The notes beneath the pieces were generated by a model. That model did not search any database. It worked only from the letters and a program-made list of their open reading frames with translations, and was not told the DNA's origin. Shown here one piece after another: positions 1 through 7,737 of a stretch of DNA of 34,709 bases. Location: the NCBI GenBank assembly GCA_029261755.1, contig JAJDAS010000627.1:1-34709 (forward strand), given 5' to 3'. Positions within the stretch are counted from its first letter, which is position 1, and each line of letters begins with the position of its first letter. The position numbers and the translations under genes were made by a program. The stretch comes from Nitrospinia bacterium (GTDB lineage Bacteria > Nitrospinota > Nitrospinia > JACRGO01).

Positions 1-51
1 ACTATAGGCCACCGTAAATTCAACAGCTTCTATTACATATGGGGAAAAACA

Positions 52-312
52 ATGCTGCTCGAATTAGAGAAAAAAAGCCGGTTTTGTGATTATCTTGCAA
101 ATATGATTTTGCATTTTCTTCATTTTGCTGGAAAAAACGAAAATCTCGATTTCATTCTCCGGCATGTAAAAGACCCCGCTTCGCCTGAGTTTTTAAAACT
201 CCGGGAAATTTTAAAAAAACAATTTGAAGGGTCTATGGACCAAAAAGAGATGGAATCCATATTTGGGGAAATTGAGGATTCCCTATCAAAAAAGGATTCT
301 CCAGATTTATAG
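52..312 (+). CDS. hypothetical small protein (86 aa)
   Basis: ORF on the same strand and just upstream of the response regulator; no recognised domain. Confidence 0.45.
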   Translation: MLLELEKKSRFCDYLANMILHFLHFAGKNENLDFILRHVKDPASPEFLKLREILKKQFEGSMDQKEMESIFGEIEDSLSKKDSPDL

Positions 313-380
313 GACTAATGTGCGATTTATAACAAAACTGCCAATTCCGCCAAGGAAGGCGTGAAGGAAAAAAGAAATCC

Positions 381-803
381 ATGAAAAACATATTGATAAT
401 TGATGATCAATCAGGTCTCAGTAATTCTCTTGTATGTTCCTTAAACAGAGAGAAATATGATGTCCTTGAGGCAGTTGATGAAGAAGAAACCCTTGCCATG
501 ATTATGCATAAAAGAGGAGCAAATGAAGTATTTAGTCTTCTAATCGTGGATATTAACGAACCGGAAATAAATGGACTTACAATATTAGAAAAATTGCAAA
601 GAAAGAATATCTCTATTAAGACCTTGGTCATTAATAACTCTTTTAAAAGCAATCTAATCCATCGATTAGCTACGATGAATGTTTCAAGGTATTTCCAAAA
701 ACCCTTCACAAAAGAAAAGTTATCAAAAAAATCCAAACAATATTGGAAGAACTATAAGGAGGTGATTACCGAAGAATTCTGCTATGGGCAAATCCTGGTT
801 TGA
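381..803 (+). CDS. single-domain response regulator (REC)
   Basis: ILIIDD at the N-terminus, LLIVDINEPEING phosphoacceptor region, FQKPF lysine motif. Confidence 0.8.
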   Translation: MKNILIIDDQSGLSNSLVCSLNREKYDVLEAVDEEETLAMIMHKRGANEVFSLLIVDINEPEINGLTILEKLQRKNISIKTLVINNSFKSNLIHRLATMNVSRYFQKPFTKEKLSKKSKQYWKNYKEVITEEFCYGQILV

Positions 804-943
804 TAATTCATTAAAGAGACGAAAACTGTGGAGAAACCTTTTAACACTTTCCATCTTTGTCGTCTTTACGATTAGAAATAATTATAATCAGTTCATAATA
901 AATTTTGTTAATAAAATTAACCTTTTTATAGGAGGAGGAAACC

Positions 944-3703
944 ATGTTTAAAAACATGAAACTGTCAACGAAACTTTTAGTTGCTTTTCTGTGCGTAGGG
1001 CTCATTCCCTTTGCCGTTGTGGGATTATTGTCTCTCACAAATGCCAGCAATGCTTTATCCAATCAGGCATTTAACCAACTGAAAGGCGTCCGGGAAATAA
1101 AAAAGACCCAGATAGAAAAATTCTTTGGCGAACGAAAGGGCGACATGGGTGTGCTGATGGAAACGGTTAATACGCTTCGAGATGAAGCCTTTTCCAAACT
1201 GACGGCCTTGCAAACCATTAAAAGGAGTCAAATTGAAGGGTATTTCGGTGAGCGACTGGGGGACGTATCAGTACTGTCAAAAAATGATACTGTCATCACG
1301 GCCCTGGAAGAGTTTAACTCCGCTTTTATGGGCGAAGGGAAAAAGGCAGGTGGTTCAACTTGGAGCGGAGTGGAAAACGAATACGCCTCCTGGCTGAAAC
1401 AATATCAAAATGAATACGGATATTACGACCTGTTCCTCATTACTAACATCGGAAATGTGGTTTATACGGTGTCCAAGGAATCCGACCTTGGAAAAAACCT
1501 CATTAATGGGTCATTAAAAGACAGCCCCCTTGGCAAGCTTTTCCAAAAAGCCAGGAATTCAGTGGCTGTCCAGGATTTCGAGCCATACGCGCCATCCAAT
1601 AACGAACCCGCCGCCTTTGTGGGCGCTCCGGTAAAAAGAAATGGCAGGACTATCGGTGTGGTAGTCCTACAGCTTTCCATTGACGCAATCAACAAGATCA
1701 TGCAGGAACGTACCGGCATGGGCAAAACCGGTGAGACCTACCTGGTGGGACCGGACAAGCTTATGCGATCCGACTCTTTCCTCGACCCCACTAATCATTC
1801 GCTCAAGGCGTCTTTTGCCAATCCAACCAAGGGTAGCGTGGATACCGAGGCCAGCCGTGAGGCCTTGGCAGGAAAGGCAGGCGCGGACGTGATTATGGAT
1901 TATAACGGTAACCCTGTTCTTTCCGCTTACGCGCCCCTTAACATACAAGGTCTCAAATGGGCCATCATTGCCGAGATCGATGTGGCCGAGGCATTTTGTC
2001 CGGTGGACGAAAAGGGTAATTATTATTATGAAAAATACATAGAACAGTATGGGTATTATGACCTCTTCCTGATAAACCCGGACGGCTATGTCTTTTATAC
2101 AGCGACCAAAGAAGCGGATTACCAGACCAATATGCTTAACGGCAAGTATAGCAGTTCCAACCTGGGAAAACTTGTGCGGCAGGTGTCAAATTCCAGCCAA
2201 TATGGCTTGGCTGACTTTGCACCCTATGCTCCCAGCAACAATGAACCTTGCGCCTTTATTGCCCAACCCGTGAAGCACAACGGCGATGTGGAAATAATCG
2301 TTGCCCTTCAACTCTCCCTGGAGGCCATTAACGAAATCATGCAGCAAAGGGAAGGCATGGGTAAGACGGGTGAAACTTATTTAATAGGATCGGACAAGCT
2401 TATGCGGTCCGACTCTTTTCTTGATCCCAGCAATCATTCGGTTAAGGCGTCCTTTGCAAATCCCAATCAGGGCAATGTGAATACCGAAGCAAGCCAAGAG
2501 GCCCTCTCCGGCAAAACAGACGCCAAGATCATAATCGATTATAACGGCAATCCTGTCCTTTCCGCCTATACTCCCTTAAAAGTGGGAGACACCACCTGGG
2601 CATTGCTTGCGGAAATAGACGAATCCGAGGCATTTGCCGCCGTGAATAGTATTAAATGGCTCATATTTATTGTGGCTATTATAGGCATTGCCGCGATTCT
2701 TGCAGTGGCCATTTTAATCGCCCGCTCCATTACCTTACCCATTAATAGAATTATCGATAATCTCTCCGAGGGTTCCGGCCAGGTGACCAGTGCTTCAGGC
2801 CAGATTTCCACATCCAGCCAGCAACTGGCCGCCGGTTCCACGGAACAGGCCGCTTCACTGGAGGAAACCTCCGCATCCCTGGAGCAGACCTCTACCATGA
2901 CACAAAAGAACGCAGAAAACGCGGTTACGGCAAACAAGCTTTCCTCCAAGTCCATGGAAGCTGGAGAAAACGGGAGAGAAGCCATGGATGAACTATTGAA
3001 AGCTATGAGTGAGATAAACGCCTCCAGCCAAAAAATATCTCAGATCATCAAGGTAATCGAGGAAATCGCCTTCCAGACCAATCTCCTTGCCCTGAATGCT
3101 GCCGTGGAGGCAGCCCGCGCAGGTGAAGCGGGGAAAGGCTTTGCGGTGGTTGCGGAAGAAGTAAGAAATCTGGCACAAAGGAGCGCCACGGCAGCCAAGG
3201 ACACTGCGGCCTTAATCGAAGAGAGTGTTCATAATGCCGAAGCCGGCAATAGCGTTGCCACAAGAGCTGGTGATGTTTTAAAAGACATTCTTGATAACGT
3301 CAGCCAGGCGGCAACACTCATTGAGGAAATAGCCTCCGCCTCCAAGGAGCAGGCCGAGGGGATTAAACAGATAAACACAGCGGTAGCGCAAATGGACGAA
3401 GTCACACAACAAAACGCAGCCAGCGCCGAAGAGAACGCCTCCGCCAGCGAACAACTTTCCGCCCAGGCCGAAAACCTGAATGACATTGTAAGCGAACTTG
3501 CCCAGATAGTAGGCAAGGAGGTTCAGATGGACAGCGTTGCTGCAAGGCCGGTTAAAAGGATGGAGCGCCACCACTTCGATTTCAAAAAACCTAAAACCTT
3601 GAACGCCCCTCAAAAGGTAAGGACCATTGAGTATACGAAGGCAAAAGAGGTAAAGCCCAATGAAGTTATTCCTATGGGCGACGAGGATTTTAAAGATTTC
3701 TAA
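944..3703 (+). CDS. methyl-accepting chemotaxis protein with two tandem Cache-like sensor units
   Basis: N-terminal TM, two repeated GYYDLFLI...GETYL...[10 protein letters not shown]...AEID units, second TM, then the MCP hairpin core ([40 protein letters not shown]). GGAGGA-type SD just upstream of ATG 944. Confidence 0.96.
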   Translation: MFKNMKLSTKLLVAFLCVGLIPFAVVGLLSLTNASNALSNQAFNQLKGVREIKKTQIEKFFGERKGDMGVLMETVNTLRDEAFSKLTALQTIKRSQIEGYFGERLGDVSVLSKNDTVITALEEFNSAFMGEGKKAGGSTWSGVENEYASWLKQYQNEYGYYDLFLITNIGNVVYTVSKESDLGKNLINGSLKDSPLGKLFQKARNSVAVQDFEPYAPSNNEPAAFVGAPVKRNGRTIGVVVLQLSIDAINKIMQERTGMGKTGETYLVGPDKLMRSDSFLDPTNHSLKASFANPTKGSVDTEASREALAGKAGADVIMDYNGNPVLSAYAPLNIQGLKWAIIAEIDVAEAFCPVDEKGNYYYEKYIEQYGYYDLFLINPDGYVFYTATKEADYQTNMLNGKYSSSNLGKLVRQVSNSSQYGLADFAPYAPSNNEPCAFIAQPVKHNGDVEIIVALQLSLEAINEIMQQREGMGKTGETYLIGSDKLMRSDSFLDPSNHSVKASFANPNQGNVNTEASQEALSGKTDAKIIIDYNGNPVLSAYTPLKVGDTTWALLAEIDESEAFAAVNSIKWLIFIVAIIGIAAILAVAILIARSITLPINRIIDNLSEGSGQVTSASGQISTSSQQLAAGSTEQAASLEETSASLEQTSTMTQKNAENAVTANKLSSKSMEAGENGREAMDELLKAMSEINASSQKISQIIKVIEEIAFQTNLLALNAAVEAARAGEAGKGFAVVAEEVRNLAQRSATAAKDTAALIEESVHNAEAGNSVATRAGDVLKDILDNVSQAATLIEEIASASKEQAEGIKQINTAVAQMDEVTQQNAASAEENASASEQLSAQAENLNDIVSELAQIVGKEVQMDSVAARPVKRMERHHFDFKKPKTLNAPQKVRTIEYTKAKEVKPNEVIPMGDEDFKDF

Positions 3704-3812
3704 GGTTGACTTTATGAATTGCGGAGATGAGAAGGCGTAAAGGGAAATTCGTCATTAATGATAACCTTATTGCCTAAGCGTCTCTGCGATTCATTTTTTT
3801 GGGAGAGTGCTA

Positions 3813-4298
3813 ATGAAAGAGGAAGAATCCACTGCTGTTATGGAACAAGAAAACCATCATGTGCAAGGGAAGTATTTGACCTTCGTATTATGTGATGAAG
3901 AGTATGGTTTGGGGATTTTAAAGGTTAGGGAGATTATCGGCATCCAGGATATCACACCGGTTCCTCAAACGCCTGATTTTGTAGAAGGCGTTATTAATCT
4001 TCGAGGAAAGGTGATTCCCGTGGTGGACCTTCGGTTAAAATTCGGGATGCCAAAGACCGACTACACCAAGGAAACCTGCATCATCGTGGTGGATGTGGAT
4101 TCTTTACTTATGGGGACCATCGTCGATACTGTCTCGGAAGTTCTGGACATCAAGGAGGGTGAGATTGAACCTCCTCCCTCTTTTGGACAAAAGGTGGATG
4201 TAGGATTTATCCTCGGCATAGGCAAGGTTAATGAGAAAGTGATTATCTTATTAGATGTAGACAAGGTTCTTTCCCTGGAGGAGCTTAAGGAGATTTGA
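3813..4298 (+). CDS. cheW: CheW-like chemotaxis coupling protein
   Basis: YLTFVLCDEEYGLGILKVREIIG...TPVPQTPDFVEGVINLRGKVIPVVDLR is characteristic of CheW. ATG 3813 (SD GGGAG) preferred over GTG 3807 in the ORF track. Confidence 0.95.
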   Translation: MKEEESTAVMEQENHHVQGKYLTFVLCDEEYGLGILKVREIIGIQDITPVPQTPDFVEGVINLRGKVIPVVDLRLKFGMPKTDYTKETCIIVVDVDSLLMGTIVDTVSEVLDIKEGEIEPPPSFGQKVDVGFILGIGKVNEKVIILLDVDKVLSLEELKEI

Positions 4299-4411
4299 AA
4301 GGAGACAAAATCCTGAAAAAGCAAGTAGCAACTCATACAGTATAGGCTAAACCACAGGAAGTCAAAAAAATGATTTGCCGCTAACGAACTTTAAAAACTA
4401 CTTATTAAGTT

Positions 4412-4486
4412 GTAGAGCCTTTTTCCCTCCCCACGAATAAAGCTCTACTTCATTACGACTCCTCGGGTTTTCCACTCCCGGGGAGT
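4412..4486 (+). promoter_or_regulatory. two consecutive hairpins in the leader of the Cache/CheD-like gene
   Basis: GTAGAGC (4412-4418) / GCTCTAC (4442-4448), then ACTCCTCGGG (4458-4467) / CCCGGGGAGT (4477-4486). Confidence 0.5.
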
Positions 4487-4509
4487 TCGTTCATAAAAGG
4501 GGTACATCC

Positions 4510-6087
4510 TTGATTTTTAAAAAACCAGTAATTTATTTCAAAGAGTTTCAATGGAAAAGCAAACAGGCTCTTCTTCCTTTCGGCCTATTCATTATCCTTG
4601 CAACAATTTTGTTTTGGGTTTTTCTCCCCTCTGAAAACGATATTAGCAAAAAGACTTTCAACAGACTTGAAAAAATTAGAATAGATAAAAAAAAGAGAGT
4701 GTTAAAAAAACTGGAACACTTAAAAGAGAAAACACAAAACGCCCATGAAGACCCAATGTTAATGAGTATATTCAATAAATTGCGTAGAGAGGGCTTCACG
4801 CAACGTTTTTCCAATTTTGAAAGAAGCGACATGCTGGAGATGGACAAACATTATGTAAAAGAGTACGCCGGCTTCTATGACATCCTTTTTATCCGTAACG
4901 ATGGCCTAGTCTTTTATTCCCTTAAACTGGAAAACGACTTCAAGCAAAACATTTTTGCAGGAGATATTGCAAAGACAAAACTGTCCCGTTCCTTAAAGAA
5001 ATTTCCAGGCATTAGGTTTATTGATTTCGGCCATTATTCCCCTTCAAAAGAGCCTGCGGCCTTTTTTGTAAAACGAATTACCTCAAATGGAAATACCCTG
5101 GGATGGATAGCCTTTCAGCTTTCCCTCAACGCCATTAATTCCATTATGATTGCCAAAAGGGACCCCGAAATCTTTGGCCAAACCGGGGAGGTATACCTGG
5201 TAAATGAAGCTCATATGATGCTAACAGATTCCAGATTCATTGATAAAAGATCCTCCTTGCAGCGTAAAGTAGAAACGGAAGCCATTAAAATGGCCTTAAA
5301 TAATGAGAAAGGAGAGCTGGTGACAGAGGATTATAGGGGAATTAGGGTTTTTAGTTCTGTTGAAAAATTTGATTTTGAAAATACGACCTGGGTTATTGTG
5401 GTGGAAATCGATGAAGATGAAGTAATAACGGAAGCTTATGAAAAAAATAAGAGCCAATATATTCCCAAGATATATGCTCATCTGTCCAAAGGAAGTCCTA
5501 TTGATCCTGTGGATGATGGTTTCAATGAAGGAAATATTAGGGTGGATATTAATGAGTATTCCAAAGGGCAAGCAGGCAATATTCTTATGACCCATGGGGT
5601 CACCACCTGCACCGGTATTGTCTTTTCCTTGCCGGGGGAATTTACTTACCTGGGCCATATTTATCCACTCGATGAATCTTATTATTCCTGGATGGATAAG
5701 ATCATTTTGGATATGGCCTTTAAATTTATTAATAATCCTCATGGTGACGGCATTGTTGATTTAATGGGTGAAATGATTCACAGGATTAAATATTACGATG
5801 TTTACCCTTACGAAATAAGAAAACTGAGTGTCTTAATTGTAGCTGTACATACGGAAAGTTTTGAAAAAATCATAGATAGGCTTTTGGATGCGGGTCTTTT
5901 CTTATCGCAAATCAAGGTTTTGTATTACCCGAGAATGAAAAACGCTAACATTACCACCAATGTTTCCAAGAGTTATACGGCGATTAAATGGTTAGGCAAG
6001 GGTGGGGTGACCAAGGAATGGACCGACGCGGAATCTGTTGAAGATCTGGGGAGTTTGGTAAAAAACGTGTCCGGTTATTCATCTTGA
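4510..6087 (+). CDS. membrane-anchored Cache sensor protein with C-terminal CheD-like (Cys/His) domain
   Basis: TTG start with SD AAGGGG. One N-terminal TM (LLPFGLFIILATILFWVFL). Cache region resembles that of the upstream MCP. C-terminal EYSKGQAGNILMTHGVTTC...LGHI resembles the CheD active-site region. Confidence 0.75.
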   Translation: MIFKKPVIYFKEFQWKSKQALLPFGLFIILATILFWVFLPSENDISKKTFNRLEKIRIDKKKRVLKKLEHLKEKTQNAHEDPMLMSIFNKLRREGFTQRFSNFERSDMLEMDKHYVKEYAGFYDILFIRNDGLVFYSLKLENDFKQNIFAGDIAKTKLSRSLKKFPGIRFIDFGHYSPSKEPAAFFVKRITSNGNTLGWIAFQLSLNAINSIMIAKRDPEIFGQTGEVYLVNEAHMMLTDSRFIDKRSSLQRKVETEAIKMALNNEKGELVTEDYRGIRVFSSVEKFDFENTTWVIVVEIDEDEVITEAYEKNKSQYIPKIYAHLSKGSPIDPVDDGFNEGNIRVDINEYSKGQAGNILMTHGVTTCTGIVFSLPGEFTYLGHIYPLDESYYSWMDKIILDMAFKFINNPHGDGIVDLMGEMIHRIKYYDVYPYEIRKLSVLIVAVHTESFEKIIDRLLDAGLFLSQIKVLYYPRMKNANITTNVSKSYTAIKWLGKGGVTKEWTDAESVEDLGSLVKNVSGYSS

Positions 6088-6203
6088 ATGGAACAAAGAA
6101 ACAAAATTGCAAAGGAAAAAATTGCTTTTAACTTTAAGCATCATAGCGTTTTCTTTTAAATTTCATTTTTTCGTGCGAAAACTCAAACGCTAAAAGAATA
6201 CCT

Positions 6204-7520
6204 TTGAATAAAAAAAAACGACAAACAAAAAAAGTTCATAAAAAAAGGAGCGGCAAAGATAAAACCACCACACGCAAAACCCAAAAACTATGGGAACGAA
6301 AGGCCTTGCTTGCAATCAAAGTTCTTTCCTGCCTAATTCTGGTTTTTGTAGCTGTTCTCTGGGCCGATTATTTTAATCAGCAAAGTAAGCGTCCCATTTT
6401 AATGCCGGAATACAAAAGGACACTTAAGCAAGTTATTTTCTCTCTTTCTATTACGGATGAAAACCTGAGTCTACATCACAATCTCTTTTCCCTGTTACCT
6501 GAATATACGAAAATTTTTGTATTATTGCCGAAAAATAATCTGGATAATATTCGCTCTCAATTAAAAAACAAACCTTATTGGCAAAATATCATTTTGATTC
6601 CTTTCGATACAAAAAAAATGAATGGCCCTGAATACGCCTGTTTAAACCAAGGGAAAAAAGACCTTGGCCGCATAAAACTGGATAATGAAGAATCTGTTTT
6701 ATTTCCTAAAGGTTCTCTCTGGGCACAAGATACCTTTGAACCGTTGGTTAGCCCGGAAGGAAATACCCAAATACTTTTTTCTCTAATCCACAGATGTTTT
6801 TTGATATCCGGAATGGATTTAATACCTGACAATTCTTACATCAAACTGCTATCTTCCATCGGATTTGAAGTTAAGCAGGTTCCTTTCCATTTCCACGGGG
6901 GGAATATACTTGTGGGAGAAGTCAAAGAAAAAAGGATTGCTTTTATGGGGTTAGACTTCTTAAGGCGCAATAACGCTATTCGTAAAGTGTTAACACAAGA
7001 AATTCCATCAAACCAGGAAATTAAATATATTGTTCAGGAGAAATTCGGTGTAGATGAGATAGTCTTTATTGGCAAAGGGAACCAACCTAAACACATGTTC
7101 CACCTGGACCAGGCTATGATCTTTCTTGAGGATGGGTATGTGGCCGTTTCCCGTATTATTGGGAAAAACCCAAAATTACCAGAGGACTTGGCCCTTGTGC
7201 AAGAAGCGAAAAGTTTCTTGATCGAAGCCAGAAAAGCCCTTCGTTCCTTGGGCTTCAAAATATTAGACATCAATATGACGGCAAGCAACCTGCTCAAGTA
7301 CGAACATTATGTCAACTCCATCCCTTACACGGACGCAACCACAGGCCAAAAAACAATGCTCATGCCCATATTTACCGCAAGCCAGTCAATAGAGGACAAA
7401 GAAATTATTAAGAAAAATACGGCTGTATTCCAATCAACTGGCTTTGAGGTTATTAAAGTCCCGGTAGAAACCACCAAGTTGAGGGGCGGCATTCATTGCC
7501 TGGTGAACGTTTTGGAATAA
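6204..7520 (+). CDS. membrane-anchored guanidino-group-modifying enzyme (agmatine deiminase / PAD_porph-like)
   Basis: Basic N-terminus, one TM (LLAIKVLSCLILVFVAVLWADYF), then LWAQDTFEPL, FHGGNIL, MFHLDQAMIF (HxD) and terminal RGGIHCLVN (catalytic Cys), in agmatine deiminase/PPAD order. TTG start. Confidence 0.72.
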   Translation: MNKKKRQTKKVHKKRSGKDKTTTRKTQKLWERKALLAIKVLSCLILVFVAVLWADYFNQQSKRPILMPEYKRTLKQVIFSLSITDENLSLHHNLFSLLPEYTKIFVLLPKNNLDNIRSQLKNKPYWQNIILIPFDTKKMNGPEYACLNQGKKDLGRIKLDNEESVLFPKGSLWAQDTFEPLVSPEGNTQILFSLIHRCFLISGMDLIPDNSYIKLLSSIGFEVKQVPFHFHGGNILVGEVKEKRIAFMGLDFLRRNNAIRKVLTQEIPSNQEIKYIVQEKFGVDEIVFIGKGNQPKHMFHLDQAMIFLEDGYVAVSRIIGKNPKLPEDLALVQEAKSFLIEARKALRSLGFKILDINMTASNLLKYEHYVNSIPYTDATTGQKTMLMPIFTASQSIEDKEIIKKNTAVFQSTGFEVIKVPVETTKLRGGIHCLVNVLE

Positions 7521-7737
7521 CTGAACTTTTTATTATGAAGAACTTTCACAATTGGGTTTCATTCCTTCAAAAGCCACTAACTATCCCATTCGCCTTAAAA
7601 GCTTAAAACAGTGCAAAACAAACATAAATCTACATGCAATGCATATAAAAATACGCATTTGCCCATAGTAAATCATTTATTTTTTGCCAAAAACTCTTCC
7701 ACTGGCAGAATATAACTATAAATCCAAGGAACTTCCC

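Noticed and set aside
2566-2985. 139-aa - strand ORF inside the MCP gene
   Set aside because: Antisense mirror ORF over a strongly conserved MCP region; no recognisable domain or SD.
3718-3793. Possible inverted repeat (gcggagatgagaaggcgtaaag / gcgtctctgcgattc) between MCP and cheW
   Set aside because: Pairing is too degenerate to support a defined element; may be a decayed simple repeat.
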